Made by a program: the position numbers and the translations under genes. From Bacillota bacterium (GTDB lineage: Bacteria; Bacillota; Clostridia; Lachnospirales; Lachnospiraceae): a DNA stretch of 64,000 nt. Below the pieces are notes generated by a model. The model saw only the letters and a program-made list of their open reading frames with translations, did not search any database and had not been told where the DNA came from. Below are positions 19,111 through 27,552 of the stretch, one piece after another. The stretch is taken from assembly GCA_023418475.1 (NCBI GenBank), contig JAEZZO010000036.1, forward strand, positions 1 through 64,000, written 5' to 3'. Each line of letters opens with the position of its first letter. Within the stretch, counting starts at the first letter, position 1.

Positions 19111-19273
19111 AATAAAATCAGGTATTTGCGAAACTATATCGTTATTCAAATTGTATACACCAAAAGCACACATTCCTGCATTCCAACGCTTCTTCCACTT
19201 AACTGCTCCAGAACATGTGCTTTTGGTGTATACAATTAATATAATTCTTGTGTTTCGCAAATACCTAATAAAA
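19111..19273. mobile_element. Hairpin MITE, copy B
   Basis: Inverted ends AGGTATTTGCGAAAC (19120-19134) and GTTTCGCAAATACCT (19252-19266), inner palindromic arms TTGTATACACCAAAAGCACA and its near complement, and a short direct repeat AATAAAA on both sides (19111-19117, 19267-19273). It is clearly homologous to 5588-5755 and in the same orientation. Again it ends just upstream of a plus-strand ribosome site. Confidence 0.75.
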
Positions 19274-19300
19274 ATAGCAGTAAGGAGGACAACTATAATA

Positions 19301-19462
19301 ATGAATCAATATAAGGATTATACAGTAGCAAAGATTTCAGAGGATGATGTTCAATCCATTAGTAAGTTGGAAAAATCTTTAAGTGATAAATCCCAAAAGG
19401 ATATCGTATTGATTGCATACCAAGCAGGACAATCCCCTATAAATCAGACTGCCATACACTGA
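19301..19462 (+). CDS. Small hypothetical protein, possibly frameshifted
   Basis: 53 residues, with AAGGAGG 12 nt before the ATG. It begins MNQYKDYTVAKISEDDVQSI and continues with ISKLEKSLSDK and KDIVLIAY; this looks like a compact soluble helical protein, family not recognised. After the TGA, the +1 frame stays open for about 60 more codons (DYICFTPAEKPLGLRKKKEG, then SSDLLQIILAIW) until 19644, so the 3' part may be a frameshifted continuation or the remnant of another gene. Confidence 0.5.
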   Translation: MNQYKDYTVAKISEDDVQSISKLEKSLSDKSQKDIVLIAYQAGQSPINQTAIH

Positions 19463-19712
19463 TTACATCTGCTTTACCCCTGCTGAGAAACCGCTCGGAC
19501 TCCGTAAAAAGAAAGAAGGTGACCGGGCGGTTTTCCAGGATGCCGCTTACTGTTCATCCGATTTACTTCAAATTATACTTGCTATCTGGGTCGGCATTGA
19601 ATCTGCACCTGTTATGTTAAGAATGCTTTTGGTAAAGATGAGATAACTACGAATGCAGCTCAAGCATAGGACTCCTACCTGTGACACAGACACACAAGAC
19701 CTTTACCTATAA

Positions 19713-19755
19713 AGAAAGCGAGCACTAAGATTTAGTAGTTCTCGCTTTCTTTTTT
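19713..19755 (+). terminator. Terminator
   Basis: Perfect 10-bp stem AGAAAGCGAG / CTCGCTTTCT followed by TTTTTT on the plus strand. It closes the transcript of the small plus-strand gene at 19301 and lies next to the convergent GGDEF gene. Confidence 0.85.
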
Positions 19756-19777
19756 CATAACTATTTATTTAGTTAGC

Positions 19778-21232
19778 TTACTTTCCTCTACCGATTATTA
19801 TCCTGTCACGGCCATTTTCCTTCGAGCGGTACATGACTTCATCCGCCTTTTTTACAACTTGATCCATGCTATGTTTCTCATCGATTTCAATTAATCCTAT
19901 GCTGACTGTCACCCTAAAATCGTTCTCTATTTCTTCATTTTTTAAATCCTCCATTAAACGGGTGAGTATTTGCCTCGCCTGCTCCGGTTCAACCGACAAA
20001 ACACCCATAAATTCATCTCCACCCCAACGTGCTGCAATTCCATATCCGCTGATAGCATTTCGCAGTTTATCTGCAACCATCGCTAGAACCGCATTTCCAA
20101 ATAAATGATCATGCATATCATTAATTTCTTTAAAATGATCTACATCCAGCATGAAAAATGTCTTTTTATGATTGCGGTGCTTTTTAATAAAGGTATGATA
20201 TTGCTTGGCAAATAATTTTCTATTCGATAAACCGGTCAGTTCATCTATATTTTCTATGACAATAATTCGTTTATTGCATACAATGAAAACTACTGTGGTT
20301 ACAACAATACAGGCTGCAAGTGAGAAGAACATAAAATACACATTACTTTTTATTCTTTCCTGAAAGGATCTGCTGATTGAATCTGTTTCCATTTTCAGTA
20401 TCAGGTACCAGGATAAGGTGCTGTCATATTTTATGATTAGACATTTTCGCTCTCCTCCTGAGGTAAACCACTGTATTTTCGAATCGTCTGATTTATTCAG
20501 CTTAATATCTTCATTAATACCGGTGTACTCCTGTAATTTATCCCGATTTACAAAAATATCTGTGCTTCCGGTGAAGGAGTTAAGTGCACCTCCTACATTA
20601 ACGATATAGACCGACATATCATAATCTTTTTCATAGGAACGGATGGTGTCTTCAATAAAGGATGCTTGAAGACCTACGCCAATTACCCCTAAAAGTTTAC
20701 CATCATTCCCCATTACCCGAAAGTTAACAAATACCGTTATATAATTTTTATTAGCTTGGTTTGTATCCACCTCCAGATCATATTCCTTTCCGGAAGCTAT
20801 AAAGTTATAATACCAGATGTCATGCGTATCGTCCTTGGACAGAGTCTTGTTCAAGCCATCCTGATAATAATAGTTGCCGGTTTCAGCTGATATACAAAAT
20901 ACCGTTGAATAGTCATATTTTGACTGATATGCCTTTAAATAACTATATAAATCATTCAAATATGCTGTATTTCCCACCTTATCCGGTTCCTTTGATAACC
21001 AGGTTTTCAAAAACTCATCATTCGCCATTGTTTTTGAAACCATAACCGGTTTGCTCATTGAATTTTCGATGTGATTGGAAATGTCAATCCCGGCAAGCGT
21101 CACAATATTCTCCAGGTGTTTTTCTGCTAACTGCTGGTAAGATTTTGTATCTTTATATACACTGATAGTGAAGCCTGTTACTACAGCTAGAATAATAATT
21201 ATGTTACTGATCAGAAGCATATGTTTTTTCAT
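19778..21232 (-). CDS. Diguanylate cyclase with extracellular Cache-type sensor
   Basis: 484 residues from the ATG at 21232; the ATG 12 nt upstream overlaps the ribosome site GAGGAT. A first membrane helix (about 5-25), a large extracellular dCache-like region (30-280) with YYYQDGLNKTL and VNFRVMGNDGKLLGVIGVGL, a second helix (about 290-315), then GGDEF with AARWGGDEFMGVLSVE and DVDHFKEINDMHDHLFGNAV. Catalytic residues are intact. It makes c-di-GMP in response to an extracellular ligand, possibly an amino acid or carboxylate as for many dCache domains. It is preceded by leader copy L3. Confidence 0.9.
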   Translation of the reverse strand: MKKHMLLISNIIIILAVVTGFTISVYKDTKSYQQLAEKHLENIVTLAGIDISNHIENSMSKPVMVSKTMANDEFLKTWLSKEPDKVGNTAYLNDLYSYLKAYQSKYDYSTVFCISAETGNYYYQDGLNKTLSKDDTHDIWYYNFIASGKEYDLEVDTNQANKNYITVFVNFRVMGNDGKLLGVIGVGLQASFIEDTIRSYEKDYDMSVYIVNVGGALNSFTGSTDIFVNRDKLQEYTGINEDIKLNKSDDSKIQWFTSGGERKCLIIKYDSTLSWYLILKMETDSISRSFQERIKSNVYFMFFSLAACIVVTTVVFIVCNKRIIVIENIDELTGLSNRKLFAKQYHTFIKKHRNHKKTFFMLDVDHFKEINDMHDHLFGNAVLAMVADKLRNAISGYGIAARWGGDEFMGVLSVEPEQARQILTRLMEDLKNEEIENDFRVTVSIGLIEIDEKHSMDQVVKKADEVMYRSKENGRDRIIIGRGK

Positions 21233-21370
21233 ACTTATCCTCATTCCTGCGCATGTTTTGTGCGCATATTAGTTTGTGCCGAGGATTACGCAGACACAAA
21301 CTTTGTAAGTGAAAGTAATTATCTTTCACTCTTCCAATCCTCCTGCTCGCAAACAGGATCACAAATAATC
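21233..21370 (-). repeat. Structured 5' leader repeat, copy L3 (GGDEF sensor)
   Basis: Module order as in L1. Hairpin arms GTTTGTGTC and GGCACAAAC around TGCGTAATCCTC; then TGCGCACAAAACATGCGCA; then GAGGAT as ribosome site. The loop ATCCTC (21286-21281, minus) is exactly complementary to that GAGGAT (21242-21237), so a pseudoknot could mask translation initiation. The distal stem reads ATCCTG/CAGGA here in place of GATGCCGC/GCGGCATC, so pairing is kept with a different sequence. Confidence 0.7.
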
Positions 21371-21430
21371 GATAAAGATCTAATGATTAGGGCGTCAAAA
21401 ACCTTAGAATCATTTACTGGATGGATATGT

Positions 21431-21467
21431 AAAAAGAACCAAACCGGAATGTTTGATTCTTATTTTT
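21431..21467 (-). terminator. Terminator after the four-helix membrane protein gene
   Basis: Minus-strand stem AAGAATCAAAC / GTTTGGTTCTT with a short loop and trailing Ts, about 30 nt past the stop codon at 21496. Confidence 0.65.
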
Positions 21468-21495
21468 GCAATCCTGATAACATAGTTGCATATCC

Positions 21496-21861
21496 TTATT
21501 CATTATCCCTTTTTAGCACGAATTTTGTAACATCATAGATAAATGCTATTAATCCCCATAACATAAGCGTAGCACCAACGTACAAATTAATCGTCCATGG
21601 CCCTATACGTTCTGTTCGATTCAAAGTTGGATAGATGATAGAAGTACCCAGACCTAGCAAAAGCAGCAGTCCCGTGATATTAACAATGATACTTTTCTCC
21701 CTGCTAAGTCCCCAGGCAGCTAACAAAATCACAATTGCAATATATGTAAAATAAATCCAATCTATGCTTCCTGCACTCATTCCGATAAGGCTTATAAAAA
21801 GTAACAGATAAAGCGGAGTAAGTAAGATAAAAAACATTGTTTTATTATTCTTGTTCAGCAT
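21496..21861 (-). CDS. Four-helix membrane protein of unknown function
   Basis: 121 residues with four hydrophobic segments (about 8-26, 32-50, 57-78, 92-112) and short charged loops (LSREKS, LNRTERIG). No catalytic motif. GAGGAAATTGT precedes the ATG. It stands alone between the GGDEF sensor and the DtxR-type regulator. I do not recognise the family. Confidence 0.65.
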   Translation of the reverse strand: MLNKNNKTMFFILLTPLYLLLFISLIGMSAGSIDWIYFTYIAIVILLAAWGLSREKSIIVNITGLLLLLGLGTSIIYPTLNRTERIGPWTINLYVGATLMLWGLIAFIYDVTKFVLKRDNE

Positions 21862-22137
21862 ACAATTTCCTCAATTCTTATTTTTCGTTACATCCAGCCT
21901 TAAGATAAATTTCTCTTCTACTATACCTGTTCTCAAAAACTTCTGATTAAATGGCTGTAGAAACAGTAAATGTATCGCTCTTATTATAACATACCAGATA
22001 TAAATGTACAAATTTTTAATCATTAAAGCAAAGACAAAAACTGCAAGAAATCGACAATGATTTATCCGATTGTAGATTATTTTTATCTTTTTATCGGAGT
22101 AAAAATAACCTCAATTGTTCTGATTTATATATGTATA

Positions 22138-22626
22138 TTACAAATCGACTTGTTTAACTGTAAGATTTTTCATTTTATATTCCTGAAATTTCTCAAAAAT
22201 ATCTGTATTATTTAAAAAACAATTTAAAAATTCTATTTTACCGGCAGTCTTTGAACTGATATTATGTTCCATTAATTCCGTCTGCTCCAATAAATCCTCC
22301 TCACAACCAATGCTGCGAAGAAAATTTTCAATAATATGATGTCTATTTAGAAGATATTCGCCTATTTTTCTACCGTTCTCATTTAATATGATAATACCGT
22401 ATTTTTTATAATTCAATAGTCCTATTTCTCCTAGTTTTTGTACCATTCTGGAAGCAGAAGCCGCTTTTACATGGAGTAGGTCTGCAAGCAAATTAATTCG
22501 GATATATCCATCCTCCAGACTATTTCTATATATCATTTCCAGGTAATCCTCCATAGAAGAGGTTAATTTATCCTTATTCTGTTCCAGCAGCTGATAACCG
22601 CGAACTGTGTGAAACTCATTATTCAT
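22138..22626 (-). CDS. DtxR/MntR-type metal-dependent repressor
   Basis: 162 residues from the ATG at 22626. The winged HTH is visible as TSSMEDYLEMIYRNSLEDGY, INLLADLLHVKAASASRMVQ and a wing with YGIIILNENG. It is followed by the dimerisation and metal-binding helices (RHHIIENFLRSIGC, EQTELMEHNISSKT), where His and Glu ligands for Fe2+ or Mn2+ lie. No SH3 domain, as in MntR. It is divergent from feoA-feoB, so it is the likely iron-dependent repressor of that operon. The start is not well determined: GAGGAT lies 15 nt before this ATG, and an in-frame ATG at 22647 is the alternative. Confidence 0.85.
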   Translation of the reverse strand: MNNEFHTVRGYQLLEQNKDKLTSSMEDYLEMIYRNSLEDGYIRINLLADLLHVKAASASRMVQKLGEIGLLNYKKYGIIILNENGRKIGEYLLNRHHIIENFLRSIGCEEDLLEQTELMEHNISSKTAGKIEFLNCFLNNTDIFEKFQEYKMKNLTVKQVDL

Positions 22627-22697
22627 CAAAATGATCACTATCCTCATTCTTTTTTTAGCAATAGCCCAGACAATCCTATATTTGCAATTACTTTTTT

Positions 22698-22799
22698 GAT
22701 TCGATTGTCAAAAGCCTGATCCAGGTTATGTAGATGTTTGAGTGCATATACATTCATATCCACCCGACAAAACATTTTAGGCTTTTGATATTCGAATCC
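22698..22799 (+). repeat. Stem-loop repeat, copy C
   Basis: Nearly the same sequence as the terminal module of 1025-1100 but on the plus strand: AAAGCCTGATCCAGGTTATG at the start and AACATTTTAGGCTTTTGAT at the end, with TTCGATTGTC / GATATTCGAA outer arms. It lies between the DtxR-type gene and feoA, the only copy not immediately 3' of a gene on the same strand. Confidence 0.7.
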
Positions 22800-22954
22800 T
22801 TTTTTATTATATGCTGTAACAGATGCATTTATATTACATATGTTAGAGTATGGTAAGAAAATCAGTCCCCGCTAAATCAGCGTGCGGATAACTATAAAAT
22901 GTTAAAGAATCACCCAGGAAGGAACGGTTGAAAGAAGTACATTATCAACCTAAA
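22800..22954 (+). other. Unassigned intergenic segment upstream of feoA
   Basis: Between the stem-loop repeat and leader copy L5. It contains GTCCCCGCTAAATCAGCGTG, CACCCAGGAAGGAACGG and a GGTTGA/TCAACC stem near 22926-22950. It resembles a structured 5' leader, but it does not match a riboswitch consensus I can recall with confidence. No gene. Confidence 0.35.
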
Positions 22955-23026
22955 TAGTTTTGTACCCGTAAAATCCCCGGTACAAAATTTCGATGCACAA
23001 AAACATGCGCAGAAACGGAGTATATA
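22955..23026 (+). repeat. Structured 5' leader repeat, copy L5 (feoA), partial
   Basis: Hairpin TTTTGTACC / GGTACAAAA (perfect 9 bp, loop including AAAATCCCC), then ATGCACAAAAACATGCGCAG, then the ribosome site CGGAG and the feoA ATG. It has the two start-proximal modules of the family in the plus orientation; the distal stems of L1-L4 are absent or diverged. Confidence 0.65.
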
Positions 23027-23254
23027 ATGATACCACTTAATTGCCTACCGATAGGAAAAAAAGCCAAAGTAAAAGAATTAATCTCAGAGGGTACTGTTCG
23101 AAGAAGAATGTTGGATTTGGGTTTGATCACAGATACGGTAATAGAGGCCTTGCAGCGAAGTCCGTGCGGAGACCCCATTGCTTATAATATCAGAGGTGCC
23201 GTTATTGCATTACGCTCCGAGGAAGCTTCAAAAATACTCGTTGAAGCCATGTGA
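23027..23254 (+). CDS. feoA: FeoA, ferrous iron transport accessory protein
   Basis: 75 residues with an SH3-like FeoA domain: MIPLNCLPIGKKAKVKEL, MLDLGLITDTVIEALQRSP, PIAYNIRGAVIALRSEEA. The RRRMLDLGL and Pro-Cys-Gly-Asp-Pro region are typical. It is cytosolic and required for FeoB function. It is preceded by leader L5 with CGGAG, and followed by feoB after 173 nt. The DtxR-type repressor gene lies divergently upstream. Confidence 0.92.
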   Translation: MIPLNCLPIGKKAKVKELISEGTVRRRMLDLGLITDTVIEALQRSPCGDPIAYNIRGAVIALRSEEASKILVEAM

Positions 23255-23427
23255 TTTATATAAATACATGAGTGGATCCCTGTTATCTGCTCATGTTACA
23301 TAGATTTTAATCCAATCAGGTTATACTCATTTTCCTGTATACTTTAGGATCCGAGTAATAAATCTCATTAAAAATAGTGTCTGTTGCATATGGTTGCATA
23401 ATTATTAATAAAGGAGAGATTAAGAAC

Positions 23428-25578
23428 ATGGGTTTAACAAGCCAATCGACAGGAGCAGGCGTATTGGATCGAGAGCTTAAAATAGTACACACCGGTAAGG
23501 ATGATAAAGTAATAGCACTCGCCGGAAATCCGAATGTCGGAAAAAGTACCGTATTCAACAGCCTGACCGGTTTAAATCAGCATACCGGCAATTGGCCCGG
23601 TAAAACAGTTACAAATGCACAAGGCATCTATAAATACAAAGACAAAAATTTTATTATGGTAGATATACCGGGCACTTATTCCCTCATGGCCAATTCTGCC
23701 GAAGAAGAGGTTGCCCGTGATTTTATATGCTTTGGTAATCCCGACGCCTCTGTAATTGTAACAGATGCGACCTGTCTGGAAAGGAATTTAAATCTGGTTC
23801 TTCAAACACTAGAAATAACATCAAACGTCGTTGTCTGTGTAAATTTACTGGATGAAGCAAAAAGAAAAAGAATTAAAATAGATCTGAAAGAGTTATCCAT
23901 GCAGCTAGGTGTTCCTGTAATTGGTACCAGCGCAAGAAGTGGGAAGGGTCTGAATGAATTAATGGATTCCGTCTACGACATCACAGAAAAGGAAGGAATT
24001 AATACTCCGCTGAAAATAACGTATAACGCTGCCATTGAAGAGGCCATCCAAATACTTGAGCCAGGGTTAAGCAATCTATTAATGCATAAGCTTAATAGCC
24101 GCTGGGTTGCGCTTAAGCTTTTGGAGGGGGATGAGACCCTTATAAAATCCTTAAGTAAATACCTGGACCATGATATCCTGTCAGACAAAGCTATCCTGGA
24201 TAAATTGGAGGAAGCTCGTGAGATATTAGATCAGGGCAGTATGGGCCATAATATGCTTCGGGACAGGATTGTTACACATATTGTTAATAAAGCGGAAGAA
24301 ATAGGAGGTAAAACGATCTCTTATCAGGATGATAAATATAATCAGACTGACCGTAAGATTGACCGCATTCTGACTTCGAGAATATTTGGATTTCCCATTA
24401 TGATAGGGCTGCTTGGCATTGTTTTCTGGCTGACGATAACGGGAGCAAATTATCCGTCGAAATTAATTGCAAAGCTTCTTTTTGGTATAGAGGATAGGCT
24501 AATTGATTTATTTGTATGGGCAGGCGCACCGACCTGGGTATACGGACTTTTGGTAATGGGCATCTATCGCACCTTAGCCTGGGTGGTCTCTGTTATGCTG
24601 CCTCCCATGGCGATCTTCTTTCCCTTATTTACTCTTATGGAGGACCTGGGATACCTGCCAAGAGTTGCCTTCAACCTTGATCATTTTTTTAAAAAAGCAT
24701 GTTCTCATGGTAAACAGGCGCTGACAATGTGCATGGGCTTTGGTTGCAATGCTGCGGGTATTATTGGCTGCCGAATTATTGATTCTCCGAGAGAGCGGCT
24801 TATTGCGATTATCACGAATAATTTTGTTCCCTGCAATGGCCGTTTTCCCACATTGATCGCTATCATCACCATGTTTTTTGCGGGAGCAGTAGCAGGTCCT
24901 TTTCAGTCAATCTTATCGACCCTGCTATTAACTGCAATTATTGTGTTAGGTGTCTTTATGACATTACTTATTTCTAAAATTTTGTCTAAGACTATTTTAA
25001 AAGGAATGCCATCTTCCTTTGCGTTAGAGCTGCCTCCATTTCGAAAGCCACAAATAGGCCGGGTAATTGTTAGATCCGTTTTTGACAGAACTTTGTTTGT
25101 TCTTGGGCGAGCAGTTTCGGTAGCTGCTCCTGCCGGTCTCATCATATGGATCATGGCTAATATTCGGATCGGAAATCTAAGTATACTTTCCCACTGTGCA
25201 GGTTTTCTTAACCCGTTTGGGAAGCTTATCGGTTTGGATGGCTACATTTTAATGGCATTTATTCTTGGCTTTCCTGCAAATGAAATTGTTGTGCCGATTA
25301 TCATCATGAGCTATATGGCAACCGGTAATATATTGGAGCTAGACAATCTGGATCAATTACGGGATCTCCTGGTTTCTCACGGCTGGACCTGGGTTACAGC
25401 AATTTGTACCATGCTGTTTTCCTTAATGCATTGGCCTTGCGGCACGACATGCTGGACAATAAAAAAAGAAGTGGGTAAATGGAAATGGACTGCAATTTCA
25501 TTTCTTGTCCCGACAATCACCGGAATTGTAATCTGCTTTCTTTTTGCCAGCGCTGTGCGGTTAATACGTTTATTCTAA
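23428..25578 (+). CDS. feoB: FeoB, ferrous iron transporter
   Basis: 716 residues. An N-terminal G domain with G1 AGNPNVGKST, G3 DIPGTYSL and G4 NLLDEA; a GDI helical region (about 190-290); FeoB Cys region and Gate motifs in the membrane domain, with MGFGCNAAGIIGCRIIDSPRER and NNFVPCNGRFPTL, and seven to eight helices to the end. It imports Fe2+ with GTP-dependent control. The start at 23428 is fixed by AAGGAGAG; the open frame reaches further up to a GTG at 23377 without a ribosome site. The end overlaps the convergent AraC gene by 9 nt. No feoC is seen. Confidence 0.95.
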   Translation: MGLTSQSTGAGVLDRELKIVHTGKDDKVIALAGNPNVGKSTVFNSLTGLNQHTGNWPGKTVTNAQGIYKYKDKNFIMVDIPGTYSLMANSAEEEVARDFICFGNPDASVIVTDATCLERNLNLVLQTLEITSNVVVCVNLLDEAKRKRIKIDLKELSMQLGVPVIGTSARSGKGLNELMDSVYDITEKEGINTPLKITYNAAIEEAIQILEPGLSNLLMHKLNSRWVALKLLEGDETLIKSLSKYLDHDILSDKAILDKLEEAREILDQGSMGHNMLRDRIVTHIVNKAEEIGGKTISYQDDKYNQTDRKIDRILTSRIFGFPIMIGLLGIVFWLTITGANYPSKLIAKLLFGIEDRLIDLFVWAGAPTWVYGLLVMGIYRTLAWVVSVMLPPMAIFFPLFTLMEDLGYLPRVAFNLDHFFKKACSHGKQALTMCMGFGCNAAGIIGCRIIDSPRERLIAIITNNFVPCNGRFPTLIAIITMFFAGAVAGPFQSILSTLLLTAIIVLGVFMTLLISKILSKTILKGMPSSFALELPPFRKPQIGRVIVRSVFDRTLFVLGRAVSVAAPAGLIIWIMANIRIGNLSILSHCAGFLNPFGKLIGLDGYILMAFILGFPANEIVVPIIIMSYMATGNILELDNLDQLRDLLVSHGWTWVTAICTMLFSLMHWPCGTTCWTIKKEVGKWKWTAISFLVPTITGIVICFLFASAVRLIRLF

Positions 25579-26454
25579 ACCATCTCGACCAAATTGCTCC
25601 TGCCGGTACTTTGTCGGAGATATGCCGTTTTGCTTTTTGAACATCCTGCTAAATACTTCAATATCCTGATATCCGACTGCCAGACTAATCTGTTGAATGG
25701 AATTATTCGTATACACCAGCAGATTCTTCGCTTTATTCATACGTAATTGGATAATAAGTACGGACGGAGTGATACCGATTGCACGCTTAATCTGCCTGGT
25801 TAAATAATCCGGTGAAAAGTGGAAAAGCCGCGCCAATTCTAAGACTGTCAGCGGTTCACAGTAATGTTGCTGAATATATGCGATTACCTTTTTCACCGGT
25901 GTATTCCTTATTTCCTTTTCAGACTCCAGCCGTACCATTCGTTCCAGAAGCTCCAAAAAACATGCTTGCTTACCGATCGCTCCACTGCCAAAAATCTGTT
26001 TTTGCTCCAGCCGGTCAAGCATCTCCTTCCAGTCTGAAAAAGGAAAAATCCCCTGCATAGGCAGTTCAATCTCATACCGCGGAATGGCGATACCCTGTCC
26101 GCTCTCCAGCTGTTTTATCCGGGAGGCAGCCTGTTCCCGATTTGGGATGCGGTGGGTGATATACCATTTCTCCTGCGGCAGGAAATGAATATAGTGAAAT
26201 ACGGTTCTTACTCCACTCGCTTTATACCCATAATGGCGGATTCCTGGGGTCTGAATGAACCACTGTCCCGGTGTCAGCGTATACTGCACATCACCTTCTT
26301 TGAAATAGAGTATACCCTCCTCAATAAACATTGCCACAAAGGCGGGAAAAATTCGTTCCGGATGCTTATCCTCCGGTTCATAAACCACCCTGCCCGATGA
26401 GATAAAGGCAGGAAATGGATTGCAGTGAAAGCACATTACAACATCAGTTTTCAT
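25570..26454 (-). CDS. AraC family regulator with N-terminal cupin domain
   Basis: 294 residues. Residues 15-120 form a cupin/AraC-binding domain (FIEEGILYFKEGDVQYTLTP, IQTPGIRHYGYK). The HTH pair lies at 190-290: LTVLELARLFHFSPDYLTRQ and SIQQISLAVGYQDIEVFSRM, then NGISPTKYRQ. This is the arrangement of sugar-responsive AraC regulators in clostridia. Target unknown; the nearby GH43-like glycosidase is on the other strand 1.1 kb away. GGAGGGAT precedes the ATG. Confidence 0.88.
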   Translation of the reverse strand: MKTDVVMCFHCNPFPAFISSGRVVYEPEDKHPERIFPAFVAMFIEEGILYFKEGDVQYTLTPGQWFIQTPGIRHYGYKASGVRTVFHYIHFLPQEKWYITHRIPNREQAASRIKQLESGQGIAIPRYEIELPMQGIFPFSDWKEMLDRLEQKQIFGSGAIGKQACFLELLERMVRLESEKEIRNTPVKKVIAYIQQHYCEPLTVLELARLFHFSPDYLTRQIKRAIGITPSVLIIQLRMNKAKNLLVYTNNSIQQISLAVGYQDIEVFSRMFKKQNGISPTKYRQEQFGRDGLE

Positions 26455-26680
26455 CTTTATCCCTCCCTGACTATCTAACGCTTTTCAAAGCTCTGAAAGA
26501 GCCAGTTTATAGGCTCATAGTTTTCATTTTTTACTTTACAATACCAATATAATCACTCTTGTAAATTTACGCGAATACAAACTTACTGACTGTGATCCCA
26601 GAAAAAGACACAATTTTATGAGGAACTTATGGAATTCACTCTACATAATATAAAACAAAAGAATTTTAAGGAAATAACTT

Positions 26681-27325
26681 ATGCATCATTTATTGTTAAG
26701 CATCATAGAATCTACTTTATTCGTCACAGCATTGTCGACTGACGCACTGATAGCCAGTTTTGCATATGGGAGTAATAAAATTAAAATGCCGTTTTTATCC
26801 GTGCAGGTAATTGCTTTCTTAAGCACCGGAATTTTAGGAATTTCACTTATGCTTGGCGTCTTTATCATGCCTTATATTCCCAACAAGTTATTGAAGCTAA
26901 TATCCTTTCTAATTTTACTATTCCTAGGCATAGCCAGGTTGATGGATAATATTATTAAAATCATAATCAATAAATACTTGACCGTTAAAAAGGAAATCAA
27001 ATTCAGTATGTTAAATGTAAATTTTATTTTAAACATTTATGCCAATCCAAAAGATGCGGATGCAGATCATTCTAAAACACTTTCTCCCAAAGAAGCCTTT
27101 TCGCTTGGGTTAGCCTTATCTATAGACAGTATGGCTGCCGGAGTAGGTGCCGCTTTAGGAAATATCAATATAATAGCCGTTCTTATTTTATCACTTATTC
27201 TAAGCAATCTGTCGATCAAAACAGGTGAATTGATCGGCAGAAAAATAAGCGATAAAGCACCCATCCAGATATCCTGGTTTGGTGGTGTATTACTTATTCT
27301 ACTTGCCTTTTTAAGAATATTATAA
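26681..27325 (+). CDS. YtaF/MntP-like membrane protein
   Basis: 214 residues, six hydrophobic segments in two halves. Motifs STDALIASFAYGSNKIKMP in the first half and ALSIDSMAAGVGAALG in the second are the paired Asp-containing repeats of the YtaF/MntP superfamily. In Bacillus, YtaF is a sporulation membrane protein; MntP exports Mn2+. The length and the polar middle (NPKDADADHSKTLSPKEA) favour YtaF. AAGGAAATAACTT precedes the ATG. It is monocistronic. Confidence 0.85.
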   Translation: MHHLLLSIIESTLFVTALSTDALIASFAYGSNKIKMPFLSVQVIAFLSTGILGISLMLGVFIMPYIPNKLLKLISFLILLFLGIARLMDNIIKIIINKYLTVKKEIKFSMLNVNFILNIYANPKDADADHSKTLSPKEAFSLGLALSIDSMAAGVGAALGNINIIAVLILSLILSNLSIKTGELIGRKISDKAPIQISWFGGVLLILLAFLRIL

Positions 27326-27552
27326 TTCATCTGATTGGCTCTGCAACTTATATTTACATGAAAAAATCTTCATCGGATTTAATCAAAAACATATCTGATT
27401 TTATCATATAAATCAAATATTTACTATGATATTATAGTCTTGAAATAATCAATTTTTAAGTTCTCCATTGGATTTCACCAACAAACGCGATTTTATTTTG
27501 CTGACTATTGATCTTCTATTATCAACTAATTTATTGACAAGGAGCGTAAGAA

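Noticed and set aside
10073..21370. Leader repeats as c-di-GMP-I riboswitches, since one precedes a GGDEF gene
   Set aside because: The conserved c-di-GMP-I core (GCACAGGGCAAACC and GGACGCAAAGCC elements) is absent.
26681..27325. MntP manganese exporter as a firm name
   Set aside because: The motifs are shared by MntP and YtaF; length and middle region fit YtaF better, so no symbol is given.
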